Shown: positions 22,855 through 36,255, counted from the first letter of the stretch. The stretch: 64,000 nt of DNA from Pelobates cultripes (GCA_933207985.1 OW240914.1:130405019-130469018), one strand, 5' to 3'. The notes: a model not told the origin generated them from the letters alone. Translations and numbers: made by a program.

Positions 22855-23455
22855 TTAAAGGATCACTTTAGGGTCAGGAACACAAACATGTATTCCTGAC
22901 CCTATAGTGTTTAAATCACCATCTAGCCCACCTGGGCCCCTCATGCCTCCATAAATATCGCAAAATCTTACTGTATTCAAGCCTGAAGCTGTAACTCTGT
23001 ATGCTGTTTGACTCAGAAAAGCTAGCAGTCTGCTGACATCATTAGAAGTGGTAGCCTGATCTAATCACAGTGCTTCCCCATAGGATTGGCTGAGACTGAC
23101 AAAGAGGCAGATCAGAGGCAGAGCCAGCATGATTTAAACACAGCCCTGGCCAATCTGCATCTCCTCATAGAGATGAATTGAATCAATGAATCTCTATGAG
23201 GAACGTTCAGTGTCTGCATGCAGAGGGAGGAGATACTGATGTGTTGTGATGCATTTTAGGCAGCCATGACCCAGGAAGGATCCCTAGCAGCCATCTGAGG
23301 AGTGGCCAGTGAAGTTATCACAAGGCTGTAATGTAAACATTACATTTTCTCTGAAAAGACAGTGTTTACAGCAAAAAGCCTGAAGGTAATGATTCTACTC
23401 ACCAGAACAAATTCAATAAGCTGTAGTTGTTCTGTTGACTATAGTGTCCCTTTAA
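22855..23455. mobile_element. TTAA-flanked MITE, same family as 11109-11627
   Basis: TTAA at 22855-22858 and 23452-23455. The left end TTAAAGGATCACTTTAGG and right end TGACTATAGTGTCCCTTTAA are imperfect inverses. Shared internal words with the earlier copy include TATTCCTGACCCTATAGTGT and ATAAGCTGTAGTTGTTCTG. Length 601 bp, no transposase. Confidence 0.75.
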
Positions 23456-23815
23456 TGATAAGAATTAATATTTTGATTCTCTCAAACCCATTATTTAACT
23501 GCATTCCATCTTAATGATATGATTAGCAATTCCATTAGGATTACTGACCTAACCTCTACCATTGATAGAAGTGTAGAGGACATTTTTTCATTCGTTAAAG
23601 TTTGTTATATGGTTGGTTAATGCAGGAACTTGGAACCTTTTACTGGTGCAGTGAATAAAGTTCACAAGCTGTATATATGATAGAAAATCCACTAGTAGTC
23701 AATTTTTTGTTCACTAAAAGACCACTGAAAATATACATTTAGACAATCTGCTCCATTATGTGTACTGGTTATGCTGCCTAGAGTCGCCTGGTGCTGTCTC
23801 CTGGTCTCATATCAA

Positions 23816-24128
23816 ACTGTCTAGGAATGGCTTGATGTAAACCGAAGGTCTTTCTACTGCCCCAGGGACAGTCCCATCCTAGGCCTTAATGATAAAGAGG
23901 AATCAACACTTGTCCATTATCAATGTCAATTTTGTCCAATTTAACAACATTGATTGGCTGAGACAACGAGGCAAAACCATCACCAAAACTCTTAGCCAAT
24001 CAATGCTATTCGGGCTGGACGAAATTGACATTGACTAAGTGTTCATTCGGCCCAGGGACCAATTAGATCAGTGCAGCCCCTGGGCACAGACAAGAACCTT
24101 GGTTTATATCAGAACATTCCTAAACAGT
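23816..24128. mobile_element. Palindromic MITE
   Basis: Left ACTGTCTAGGAATG and GATGTAAACCGAAGGT pair with right AACCTTGGTTTATATC and ACATTCCTAAACAGT. Internal parts also pair (CATTGATTGGCTGAGA with AGCCAATCAATG; ATTGTCAATTTTGTCC-type with GGACGAAATTGACATTG). Total length 313 bp. Target duplication not resolved. Confidence 0.7.
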
Positions 24129-24710
24129 ACATAGCAACTGCACCTTTAATATTTGCTATCTATGTTCCAAGAGTAATACCATTAAAATTATACAAATGCC
24201 GAATCCCACGCCGACTGGGACTCACATTGGAAACCTCCCAGAAAGGATGATTAGTGTGAAGGGTAACTCTTTCCCATCAAGGAGCTGGGGACTTGGTTGT
24301 ATGGTTTTAATCACAGGGCAATCAGTGGAGGCAATGTGTGTGTCTTGGACTGAGAGTACTCCTTTATGTGAATGGAGAGAGCAGAATTTGTTATTTTTCC
24401 CTGGGGCCACACCCTGGTGTCAGTCTTGTTCTGCCATAACTGTCAGCAGTCATTGCTTACAAAAATATGTCAGGATTAGCGTGCAGAGGTCTATGTAAAT
24501 TCTGACCTTTCTTTTTTGTTGCTTTTCAAATAGAAGGTAAACTGCCAGCGGGCAGCTGGTTGGCAGAGGTACAAAAGTGGCAGGCGCTGATACCTGCTAT
24601 TACTATTCTGTCTCTGCTGCTCTCATATGCTCATGACTAGTAGGCACACATGAAGGGATCCATTCATTTATTTAATAAAAAGAGAACAGTTTAAAATGGC
24701 AGGTGACAGG

Positions 24711-25285
24711 TTAAAGGGAAATATCTATTTATAAAGTTAGCTATCAGCCAGTGTTACTATAGTTATACACAAAGACTCTATAGGCAGAACCGCTGTCTTT
24801 TTAATCCTGCAACTGAAAACATTGCCATTTTTCAGGAACTGTGATGTCTTCATTGCAAGTTTAACATGCTTTTAGTGGCTGCCAGGTAGACAACCACTAG
24901 TGGCACTTCCGCAACTGTAACCAACTTAAACTCAGTTGCAGATCATATGACTCTCCTAGAGAGCATTTGATTGGCACAGCACATCGTTTTGCAGCTCATT
25001 CACACTAACCTCCCAATGCTTCACTATGGGGAAACATGGGATTGGTTGAGATTGTCAATACTGATGATCTAAGCCAGGCATGTGGAATCTGTTTACATGG
25101 AGCACCTCTGTGGGTGATGGTCAGCTCACAGGGCAGAACTCGAGTGCAGATAATATTGTTTTTAGCCACTAGTGGTAGTCTTAACCCAGCAATGTAAACA
25201 TTGCCGTTTCTCTGAAAATGGGGAAAGGGACTGTGCACCCAGCCCACTTCAATGAGATTAAGTGGTGCCTATACGATCCCTTTAA
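24711..25285. mobile_element. TTAA-flanked MITE
   Basis: TTAA at 24711-24714 and 25282-25285. The right end TGCCTATACGATCCCTTTAA is close to the family consensus; the left end begins TTAAAGGGAAATATC. Length 575 bp, no transposase. Confidence 0.6.
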
Positions 25286-28280
25286 GAAGAATTTTTGGGC
25301 TCAAGCCCCTGGTGTTTTTTTTATGTGTATTAGTCCTGGCGTTACACAATTATCTATTTTTATAAAGTTATAGGAAATTATACATCTTATTACAGTGTAA
25401 TGTAGTTACCAGGTTGTCTTAAAAGGGCTTTTCTGTAATTTCTCTGAAAATTACACCAAATTACACTTTTTAATGCAAACTTTTTTTGCAATGTTCCATT
25501 GCCACTTTCACCCTGCAGAAAAAGTAATGTCTCTGCTAAGGCTCTATTATGTGGCTCAGATATTGCACAACCCTCTATAGCAAAAGGAGTTGATGCACTA
25601 AATAATTTGGGTTATTTACTAAAAACTGGGGTCAGCTGAGAATTGTCAAGATAATGGCAAATGCCAAAATAGCTGCAATTCACATAATTTGAAGATTTGC
25701 CATTGGCCTAAATTTTGCAGTTCAGTTTCTAGTTTAGTGAATCTTTTCTTATGTAAATTCCTCAATTTAAGCCAAAATAATATAGTTGAAAAAAGTCACT
25801 AACTGACCGGAGAGGTCGGTTTGGCTAATTATGTCTAACATTTTGCACTTTGGTCACTTTTGTACAATGTACTGCTCACTAAAAGGATTATTAACTAAAT
25901 TGTGACTTATCAGGAATTCTCCACGAAATGCTACATTCTAAGAAAACATATCACAGGTGAATGGCACTGAAGTTGCATGCGTTTTCTATTTTATGCTAAT
26001 ATTTGAAATTCTGACAATTAACAATAATTTTGAAGAAAATTGTTCAAGGTAAATTGCTAAAATTTAGAGGTAAAAATGTGGATGTTTTTCACATTTGTAA
26101 CCTCTTGTACAGGACAATAGGGAACAGTTTCTCAAATCCATAATTAAACTACCATAACTAAAAACAATGACATAAACAGTTTCTAACAAGAGCAGTATTC
26201 CCATAAGAACTCTTTTAATCGTAGTGTCTAGGACTGAACCCTCTCCTATTCACTAACACAATGGGCGATAGTGTGGTCTTTAATAAATAGTACCCAATGA
26301 ATAGGACACTTTATTGCCAAATATACTGATATACAGAGGGTTCCTATAGTATTAAGAATACAATTATGTGCTTCTTAAGTAGTGATATTTATTTATTGAT
26401 TTTGGCAGTGGAGTGTCCCTTTATCTATATGTTTAACCCCTTTATCTGTTGTCAAGCCAACCGATAAGCATTTTATTTTCTATCATTTTATGTACAATTG
26501 GTATGACAAAATGTGAAAGATCCAGGTCAGTTTGGTGCTTGATAAATATTTGAATCCAATGTTTTATATTGAATTCTGACATTATGGGGCATACATCCAA
26601 ACCAAATTCGCATATTCATAGAAAATCTAATTTTCTGGAGCAAACAGTTCAGTGAGTGTAGCTGTTAGTGTTAAAGAGTAAGAGAAATGTGCTCTCTTAT
26701 CAGTGCTCTATCTGCTGCTGCTGTACTCATAACACCTTGTTAAACAACTCACTGTAAACCCAGGAGGGGGGACCTGTAGTGGAATTAACCTCTGGTGCCC
26801 TTGGCTTTATGCTGTGTGATAAGACTCTTTCCCATAAGGAGATCCCCATCTGTCTTGGATCAGGCTACTGTGGGGGCACAGGCTCAATGTAAACACACTG
26901 TGCATATTCTGGGAAGGCAAACTAACATGTCCCTTTAACTCATTCAGTGCTGGAGCTTTATTTGCCTCTGTGTCGGCTGTGTTTGGTAATCGTGTTACGT
27001 CAATGTTGGCAATATATGATTTTAGAAAGGGCTATGAAATATAAATGTGGTGTAATAAAGACCACCGTGGCTATTCATGAAATAATATGGGTCATTACAT
27101 TTGCTTCTGAGTTGAGAATAGTCTGTTTAGGTAGGGCTCTGGTGCAATACATTCACAGGGGAGGCCCCTTCAATGGCCATGCCAAGCACCATGAATTCTA
27201 CAGGTCATTGTAGCAGTAGACCGAAAGTAGTGATGGGTTAAATGTGACAGGTTAAAGGAACACACCAATAAAGAAAAAGTTATATTTTATTTAACAATTT
27301 AGTAGCTATATCCCTATGAAAACATGCATGCATTTAATCACGCATTTACACCATTGGGGAAATATCTAAAAACAGATTGCAAAAGTTGTCGAAAGCCTTT
27401 GCAAGCCCTCCCTTACTATCCCAACACATCGGTGGGGGAGGCACCGACAGACTCTGGCTACTATAACCACTGCAGTGGTCATATAGACACATACAAGGGG
27501 TGTTCCAGGTATACTCAAGCACATACTTCATTGATCAACCTATCCCCTGTTAAGATCTCTTTGGCCACATTTGTGTGAGTTTTGGTTAGCTTGTTATGTT
27601 TCAAAGGAAAATGCTGATTGCTGACAGTTTTACAGTCATATAAGTTAGGAGAACTTGGCTGGACTGGATTCTTGCCAGGAGTTTTGCAATCCTCCTCTCT
27701 ATATCCAAAGGCTGCACCATATGATGTCATATCATGTTAGTATAAGTCCCTGTTTTCAAAGATCAATGTGAGCAGAGATAGAGAGGTCTGTGAGAACTGG
27801 ATCAGATATGGTGTGAACTGCTACTGTTTTGCATAATTCAACAGAATTTTATGCAAATAGGGACATAATTGAAACAAAAATGCTATACTACACTAAAAGC
27901 CAAGATGACTACTTAGAATCTATTTGATAATACGACGTGTTGATTTTAAATGAATAAAAAAACAAAAAAAAACAAAGCCAATCTTATATTTAATAATCTT
28001 AATTCCCACAAGCAATTACTTTGTTTAAGAAAAAAATGTGAATGTCTTTTTCATTTATTTCTGTTTGGCCTGAAACATCTTGATCTTCGGGTTATCTGTA
28101 ACTTCGGAGCGCCATACGAACTTCAACTTACCGCAAACAAACAAAACTGACAGTGGACGAATAGTTTTGTTTGTATTGTGATTCAGAGTTTCTTCCAAAA
28201 AAACCCCAAAAACCCAGATGCTTGATGTGAAAAAGATGATTGATGATTAGGGCACAGCCACTAAATGATTATTTTATTCT
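25286..28280. other. No gene seen; AT-rich intergenic DNA
   Basis: About 3 kb without a domain-bearing ORF. A lone TTAA-type left end (TTAAAGGAACAC at 27252) and right-end-like words (near 26410 and 26930) suggest decayed MITEs that cannot be bounded. Confidence 0.35.
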
Positions 28281-28288
28281 CTCATCAA

Positions 28289-28447
28289 TAGAGATGTCGC
28301 AAACCGTTCGCGGCGAGCTCCGGTCAGCTGACACATCCGGGCCAATCTCCAGCAGACCCTCCCTCCCAGACCCTCCCACCTCCTGGACAGCATCCATGTT
28401 GAAGGCAGCTGACCGGAGCTCGCCGCGCACGGTTCGCGACATCTCTA
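28289..28447. mobile_element. hAT MITE, perfect 8-bp TSD, 159 bp
   Basis: CTCATCAA stands at 28281-28288 and 28448-28455. The ends TAGAGATGTCGCAAACCGTT and, reversed, TAGAGATGTCGCGAACCGTG form a long inverted repeat through GCGGCGAGCTCCGGTCAGCT. The inner part (CAGACCCTCCCTCCCAGACC, CACCTCCTGGACAGCATCCA) is shared with the MITE at 60811-61081. Non-autonomous. Confidence 0.92.
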
Positions 28448-29010
28448 CTCATCAATTGATAAGTGACCAATAGAGGAAAAAAGGAGACACAGTAGTTAAT
28501 AGTTAATTAATATATAATATATACTTTAAATATAGATAGTTTTTTTTACTGCTCCTCCTTTTTTTTTCGTCTATTGGTTACTTCTCCTCACTTGATCTGT
28601 GAGCCTAGTGGGAAAATGCATCTATCAGTGTACTGCACAATATATATTACATATAGTATTAATGTTATATATATAGTATTTATATTATTAATATACATAA
28701 TATATATTGGCCCATTTTCACACACTTTTGGTTCACCTGTATCTTTTTTCTGAAATGATTGCATGGATGAAATTCATCCAAACCAAAATGCCACATTGAT
28801 TTTGGACCCACTTAACACTATTACTTTATGGACAAATCAATTTGGCCATCTGAATTTTTTCGCCATGCACAACTCTACTGTATAGCATTCTGAAAATAAC
28901 ATACATCTATGAAAATATTGTCATAATTCCTTTAAAAAATATTTTGTGATTTTTCTATGAAGATATCCAAATGCCCAGATACATGTTTCTATAGAGTTTA
29001 GAAAAGGCTT

Positions 29011-29456
29011 ACTAAACTGGTTCATGGATTGCGGGATAAAACTTACCAGGAAAGGTTAAAGGATCTTAACATGTGTAGCTTGGAGGAAAGACGAGACGGG
29101 GGGATATGATAGAAACATTTAAATACATAAAGGGAATCAACACAGTAAAGGAGGAGACTATATTTAAAAGAAGAAAAACTACCACAACAAGAGGACATAG
29201 TCTTAAATTAGAGGGACAAAGGTTTAAAAATAATATCAGGAAGTATTACTTTACTGAGAGGGTAGTGGATGCATGGAATAGCCTTCCAGCTGAAGTGGTA
29301 GAGGTTAACACAGTAAAGGAGTTTAAGCATGCGTGGGATAGGCATAAGGCTATCCTAGCTATAAGATAAGGCCAGGGACTAAGGAAAGTATTTAAAAAAT
29401 TAGGCAGACTAGATGGGCCGAATGGTTCTTATCTGCCGTCACATTCTATGTTTCTA
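29011..29456 (+). mobile_element. CR1-clade LINE 3' fragment
   Basis: It encodes the RT C terminus from about LVHGLRDKTYQERLKDLN (with one frame break in the G run near 29098) through TRGHSLKL and WNSLPAEVV to a stop at 29369. The tail ACATTCTATGTTTCTATATG follows. Nearly identical to the copies at 13561 and 20191. Confidence 0.9.
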
Positions 29457-30125
29457 TATGAGGCTTTGCTGCTATTATGTATTATAACTTATAAAGTGTC
29501 ATCACATTCCGCAATACTGAAAAAAAGGTGACAAACAAGTAATTCAAAACAATTTGGATGTACAGGAACAAAAGTCTTTTACTTTTTATTATAAATTAAT
29601 TTGGAAGAGTCAATACCAAGTTTTTTTATGATAGGCTGTTAAAGGGTTAATATTTTGAAGGATTTCATAGTAAGAGTGTGAGAAAGTATGTGTATGTTTA
29701 TCCCTATAAACCGATGTTACCTTAGCCTGTGTTTTAGATCTTTTCTTCTATCCTCTACAGGACATAACTCTCTCTTTAAAATGTTCTTAAAGCTCCGTTA
29801 GCCGAAGTAATCTTCCTGCGCATTATCCTATACCTGTAATTTCCACCTATCTTGCCTTATAACTAATTACGTATTGATCCCTGTGTTTTGCACTTAAATG
29901 TTTAAGGACGCACATCCTCTGTAGCTATATTATCATGGGGGAGGGTGTAATCTAAATATTGGTAGTATTTTTTTAAGGTAATCTTACTCTCTCTAAACAA
30001 AATTAAAAAAAAATAATTTGGAAGTGAAATTCTCTAGCAAAGAGGCACTTTTAAGGCAAGCAAACGATAATTTTCAGCACTATTTGACCGCTGGTAGAGT
30101 AGTTACTTTATGCTTGATGTTCCTA
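29457..30125. other. No gene seen
   Basis: AT-rich unassigned sequence between the CR1 fragment and the TA-flanked MITE pair. Confidence 0.3.
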
Positions 30126-30411
30126 CCCTGTTTCCCTGAAAAGAAGACATCCCTTGAAAATAAGCCCTAGTTGCTACTTCGCTAATCTATGTTCGAGGAA
30201 GTTTCCCAGAATATAAATTTGCAGGATTCTATGCCCTAGTGAACTGGTCTGTGTTTGGGGGAATTCCCCCGAACGTAGACCTGCTTTCTTGCACATGCTT
30301 GTTACCGTTTTCCCCCCGAAATAAGACATCCCCTGAAAATAAACCATAGTGCGTTTTTTGGGGGGGGGGGCAATTAATATAAGACCCAATCTTATTTTCA
30401 GGGAAAAACGG
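30126..30411. mobile_element. TA-flanked mariner-type MITE, one full and one partial copy
   Basis: A complete 107-bp copy lies at 30305-30411 with TA at 30303-30304 and 30412-30413. Its ends are CCGTTTTCCCCCCGAAATAA and, reversed, CCGTTTTTCCCTGAAAATAA. A second left end (CCCTGTTTCCCTGAAAAGAA) occurs at 30126 after TA at 30124-30125, so either two copies are adjacent or one is nested. No transposase. Confidence 0.7.
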
Positions 30412-30745
30412 TACTAAAGTTAGCATATAACAAGATGTTCTCAGTGGCTGGACCTTTCATCTGTTCATACAGGCGGTAGTTTTAAATATTTACTAGATAT
30501 GCCCCCTCACACATATAACATGGAAATGGGGGAGTGTAATCATTACAATAAAAAAGACAAAAGGCAAAAGCAAAGGGAAATGGAAAAATAAAAAAAACAG
30601 GACAGTGCCGCTTTAACGGTGCTCTTTTTACCTACTTTAGAAGGATGAAACCCTGAATTTTTGTAAACTGACCTATGTCATTAAGCTATGGCAGGTGGAG
30701 TGCTATTTGCTAAGCTATCTCCACTTTAGGATTTATATTAAAGTA

Positions 30746-30921
30746 TTAACCCTTTACGTTCCTATAAATCCGACAAAATATTTTACCTCTTGCAGTCCAA
30801 TGTCGAGTTTTCAGGTTGGGAGGTCCCGTCGGCGGTACTCTCCTGGAAAAATTTGACATTGGACCGAAAGGGGTAAAATATTTTGTCAGATATATTCTGA
30901 CATAGTATCGCAAAGGGATAA
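30746..30921. mobile_element. Palindromic MITE, piggyBac-like
   Basis: The left end TTAACCCTTTACG pairs with right CGCAAAGGGATAA. The interiors pair as CGACAAAATATTTTACC with GGTAAAATATTTTGTC and CAGTCCAATGTCGA with GACATTGGACCG. The right TTAA has become ATAA. Length 176 bp. Confidence 0.65.
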
Positions 30922-31760
30922 TCCTCTGGTTATATAAATCCCTCCAGTGTTTTTTTTATTTGCTATTTTGTGTAGACTGTGCTCATATGGTAAGCACACC
31001 AGTGACTAGCCACTTGAATTAGAATGTGTACTTCTATAGACACTTTGATTACAATGGTAAGCACTAGAAGTCATAAAACTAATACTGTAACATATTCATT
31101 TTAATTTAAGTTAAAAAAAATAATAAGTTTGTCAAGTTCATCATTTTATAAATTTTCCATTTCACCACGAGTCCAAGATCTCCACTGAACTATCTGCAAG
31201 TAATCATTGAAGGAAAAATATCTCCCAGCAGTAAACTGGCAATCAGTTATTTCCCTAGATCCACAAGTTATTATAATTGGGTAGAATAGCTTTTGTTTAG
31301 AGACAGTAGTTAAGGAATTAACATGTGACCTTTAATTCAGGAGTTCAAATCTTTAAATGAAAGGTTACAATCTAAATCCTGATAGAGAGACACTCATTAA
31401 AAGCTCTGTAAGTATCATTAAACCCTAATTTTTCCCAAGTGACCATCTTAACACTTTAGGGTTTATTTACTAAACACTGAACTTTAGTGATGTGCAATTA
31501 AAAAAATTATTTGCAAAAATATTACCACTCAGTTATAGTCACAGCTTGACTATTTTAGCCAAGACAATCTGTGATTCGGTTTTCAGTTCACTACAATTGA
31601 TTGATTAGTGAATACATCCCGATATATCCTGTCCTCTCTTCCTCAGTGGTATTCCCAGTTATCATAAATGGGGGGAACATAGGGTGCCAAAGCCAAACAC
31701 AGTGAGAGCCACTAGTAGCAAATGTCAAAGAATATATAGATACATAAGGAATATATTGAT

Positions 31761-31954
31761 CAGGCCTGCACAACCTGTGGACCCTAGATGTTTTGAACTA
31801 AAACGCCCATGATTCTTTGATTAAACGGTAGCCACTGGTTACGTCCATGTTTATTTTGAATGACACAGATAGCCAGGGAATCATGGCTGATAGCCAGGGG
31901 TTCATGGGAGTTGTAGTTTAAAACATCTGGGTGTCTGCAGGTTGTGCAGGCCTG
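31761..31954. mobile_element. hAT-like MITE, 194 bp
   Basis: Terminal inverted repeats CAGGCCTGCACAACCTG and CAGGTTGTGCAGGCCTG are nearly perfect. Inner parts pair too (AGATGTTTTGAACTAAAACG with GTTTAAAACATCTGG). The flanking 8-bp words agree only in their first half (ATATTGAT, ATATCACA), so the TSD has decayed or is not the true one. Confidence 0.7.
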
Positions 31955-32778
31955 ATATCACATCACATACAAAGCGAAATATAGTTTTCTCTGTATGGTT
32001 GTTTTCAAACTCCTTGACACTCATGCATGACACATGCTGTGAGTTTTATTATTTGGCGTATTGGGTTTTCCTTATACAATTAACTTATTGAGACTTTTAA
32101 AATTTTGTCTAGAGCTGTGGGATAAACCCACAGTCCTTGACAATCAAACACACAGTAATGTACAGTGTGTATCACATAGCTCATTAGTAACACATCTTAC
32201 AGTAATGTGAGTATGGTGAAGGCTGTGTATGATGTGTGTCTTGTTTGTGTGTGATTGATGGCTTTGTGTGTGGTTTGGCCTGGAGGTGCTGTGTTTTGCC
32301 ATCCTCCTCCTTACCTTTCTTCAGGGAGGGGTCTATGATCTTTGAAGGTTGAAAGAGACTTACGATTCCTGGTGGTCTAGCGGGGGCTATGATCCCTCGC
32401 TGGGAGGCAGGTGGAGGGATCACTTGGCGTGCAAAGCTGATGGTTAGAGAACAGTAAAAGTTGGCCCACAGAGTCAGGTGGTGCAGTGCTCCCCCAGTCT
32501 TTGTTGAATAAAAAAAAATCTAATATTTAGGTTTGGTAAGGATTAATGATAAGTGTGTGTTAGAATTAAAAATGTCTTCTTTATGTAATGATTATATATG
32601 CAGTTTCCACCCCTCTTTAGTGATTACAATAGATGCTGCTAAAAGGCTGAGCAACTAATCGTGTCAATTATTTTGGGATATTTTTGAAAAGAAAAAAATA
32701 AGAAGAAAAAAACATTTTCTGGAACACATCTCATACATGTTTAGTCTGCTCTAACAGGTTTTTTTTACATCAGCCATT
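31955..32778. other. No gene seen; part resembles TE-internal module
   Basis: TG-rich sequence at about 32210-32290, a pyrimidine-rich patch near 32305 and the word ATTCCTGGTGGTCTAGCGGG near 32365 recall the layout found inside the hAT-type elements at 51208 and 58463. No termini were identified. Confidence 0.35.
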
Positions 32779-33245
32779 GACATTATTATTATTATTATTG
32801 CCATTTATATAGCGCCAGCAGATTCCGTAGCGCTTTACAATATTATGAGAGGGGGGATTTATCTATAAGTAGGACAATTACAAGAAAACTTACAGGAACG
32901 ATAGGTTGAAGAGGACCCTGCTCAAACGAGCTTACAGTCTATAGGAGGTGGGGTATAAAATACAATAGGACAATATGACAGGGAATAGCAATCAAAGAAG
33001 GTGAGAGTGAAGTAGAGCTGGAGGAGAGAGTAGAGTACTGCCCTTTAGGAGAGAGCAAGAGACAGGTATGTGAGGTTGATCTGGGAGTCCATAAACTTTC
33101 CTAAAGAGATGGGTTTTAAGGCACTTCTTAAACGATTGAAGACTAGGGAATCTGATGGTGTTCCAAAGGAAGGAAGCCGCCCGCAAGAAGTCCTGCAAGC
33201 ATGAGTTGGTTGTACGGATGCGAGTAGTTGTTAGGAGAAGGCCAC
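32779..33245 (-). mobile_element. L2-clade LINE 3' end
   Basis: ATTATTATT followed by CCATTTATATAGCGCCAGCA is the reverse complement of the L2 tail. The minus-strand translation at 32992-33252 (LQDFLRAASFLWN, FKKCLKTHLFRK) matches the last residues of the L2 ORF in the other copies. Confidence 0.85.
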
Positions 33246-33337
33246 ATTGCATGGGTACATCTGATCCTGTGTGCCCTTAAAAGACAGACATGCATAATGT
33301 TCTGTCATTGGGTAACAAGAAGTGGAATCAGACTTCT

Positions 33338-35985
33338 GACACATTGTAACACTGTGTGCAGTGTGACAGACAGAATTAGTCACATTGTAACACTGTGTAC
33401 AGTGTGACAGACAGAGTATGATAGATAATGAATGACATTGTAACACTGTGTGCAGTGTCACAAACAGAATTAGTCACATTGTAACACTGTGTGCATTGTG
33501 ACAGACAGAATTAGTCACATTGTAACACTGCGCGTAGTATGACAGAGAGAATTAGTCACATTGTAACACTGTGTGCATTGTGACAGACATAATTAGTCAC
33601 ATTGTAACACTGTGTACAGTGTGACAGACAGAGCATGATAGATAATGAATGACATTGTAACACTGTGTGCAGTGTCACAAACAGAATTAGTCACATTGTA
33701 ACACTGTGTGCATTGTGACAGACAGAAGTCACATTGTAACACTGCGCGTAGTATGACAGAGAGAATTAGTCACATTGTAACACTGTGTGCAGTGTGACAG
33801 ACATAGTGTGACAGATAATGAATGACATTGTAACACTGTGTGCAGTGTGACAGACAGAATTAGTCACATTGTAACACTGTGTGCAGTGTGACAAGCAGAA
33901 TTAGTCACATTGTAACACTGTGTGCAGTGTGACAAGCAGAATTAGTCACATTGTAACACTGTGTGCAGTGTGACAGACAGAATTAGTTGCATTGTAACAC
34001 TGTGTGCAGTGTGACAGACAGTATTAGTCACATTGTAACACTGTGTGCAGTGTGACAGACAGAATTAGTCACATTGTAACACTGTGTGCAGTGTGACAAG
34101 CAGAATTAGTCACATTGTAACACTGTGTGCAGTGTGACAGACAGAATTAGTCACATTGTAACACTGTGTGCAGTGTGACAGACAGATTAGTCACATTGTA
34201 ACACTGTGTGCAGTGTGACAGAGAGAATTAGTCACATTGTAACACTGTGTGCAGTGTGACAGACAGTGTGACAGATAATGAATGACATTGTAACACTGTG
34301 TGCAGTGTGACAGACAGAATTAGTCACATTGTAACACTGTGTGCAGTGTGACAAGCAGAATTAGTCACATTGTAACACTGTGTGCAGTGTGACAAGCAGA
34401 ATTAGTCACATTGTAACACTGTGTGCAGTGTGACAGACAGAATTAGTTGCATTGTAACACTGTGTGCAGTGTGACAGACAGTATTAGTCACATTGTAACA
34501 CTGTGTGTAGTGTGACAATCAGAATTAGTCACATTGTAACACTACATAGCATTACAGACAGCAGTGGTAACATTGTAACACCGTGTGCAGTGTGACAAAC
34601 CGAATTAGTCACATTGTAACCTTGTGTGTAGTGTGACAGACAGAATTAAACACAATTAGTCACATTGTAACACTGTGTCTAGTGTGACAGACCGAATTAA
34701 ACAGAATTAGTCACATTGTAACACTGTGTGCAGTGTGACAGACAAAATTAGTTGCATTGTAACACTGTGTGCAGTGTGACAATCAGAATTAGTCGCATTG
34801 TAACACTGTGTGCAGTGTGACAAGCAGAATTAGTCACATTGTAACACTGTGTGCAGTGTGACAAGCAGAATTAGTCACATTGTAACACTGTGTGCAGTGT
34901 GACAGACAGAATTAGTTGCATTGTAACACTGTGTGCAGTGTGACAGACAGTATTAGTCACATTGTAACACTGTGTGCAGTGTGACAGACAGAATTAGTCG
35001 CATTGTAACACTGTGTGCAGTGTGACAGACAGTATTAGTCACATTGTAACACTGTGTGCAGTGTGACAGACAGAATTAGTCACATTGTAACACTGTGTGC
35101 AGTGTGACAAGCAGAATTAGTCACATTGTAACACTGTGTGCAGTGTGACAAGCAGAATTAGTCACATTGTAACACTGTGTGCAGTGTGACAGACAGTATT
35201 AGTCACATTGTAACACTGTGTGTAGTGTGACAATCAGAATTAGTCACATTGTAACACTACATAGCATTACAGACAGCAGTGGTAACATTGTAACACCGTG
35301 TGCAGTGTGACAAACCGAATTAGTCACATTGTAACCTTGTGTGTAGTGTGACAGACAGAATTAAACACAATTAGTCACATTGTAACACTGTGTCTAGTGT
35401 GACAGACCGAATTAAACAGAATTAGTCACATTGTAACACTGTGTGCAGTGTGACAGACAAAATTAGTTGCATTGTAACACTGTGTGCAGTGTGACAATCA
35501 GAATTAGTCGCATTGTAACACTGCATAGCATTACAGACAGCATTGGTAACATTGTAACACTGTGTGCAGTGTGACAAGCAGAATTAGTCACACTGTAACA
35601 CTGTGTGCAGTGTGACAGACAGAATTAGTTGCATTGTAACACTGTGTGCAGTGTGACAGACAGTATTAGTCACATTGTAACACTGTGTGTAGTGTGACAA
35701 TCAGAATTAGTCACATTGTAACACTGTGTGCAGTGTGACAGACAGAATTAGTCGCATTGTAACACTGTGTGCAGTGTGACAGACAGAATTAGTCGCATTG
35801 TAACACTGTGTGCAGTGTGACAGACAGAATTAGTCGCATTGTAACACTGTGTGCAGTGTGACAGACAGAATTAGTCGCATTGTAACACTGCATAGCATTA
35901 CAGACAGCATTGGTAACATTGTAACACTGTGTGCAGTGTGACAGACATTATTAGTCACTTTGTAACACAGTGTACAGTATGAAAG
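33338..35985 (+). repeat. 41-bp minisatellite, about 64 units, with higher-order structure
   Basis: The unit is CACATTGTAACACTGTGTGC followed by AGTGTGACAGACAGAATTAGT, spaced 41 bp (for example 34029 to 34070). ACACTG and CAGTGT inside each unit can pair around a TGTG loop. Variants (ATAATGAATGACATTG, CTACATAGCATTACAGACAG, GAATTAAACACAATTAG) recur in fixed order. A block of about 330 bp near 34470-34800 is repeated at 35185-35515, a shift of 715 bp. Confidence 0.95.
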
Positions 35986-36255
35986 CTAGCATTGCATACA
36001 CAGCTCTTGCTACCGGTGTTTAAAAAAAACCAAACAGTTTATTTATTTGAAGATGTTTAAATAGTTGTTACATTATTATATATTTTGGAAGTTATTGTTT
36101 CACTTTCAAAATATAAATGGTTATTCTCTTGCAAAGTGAATGCAAATCCTTGATATTTACTGATATAATTAAATGTCTGTAGACAATATTTTACCTGCTT
36201 AGCCAATACTGTATAATCATTTCTAGTTGTTGTAGACCTGTGACTGTAAATCTAC

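Noticed and set aside
33338..35985. Regular repeats resembling a CRISPR array
   Set aside because: Units are contiguous 41-mers without unique spacers, no cas genes are present, and the genome is vertebrate.
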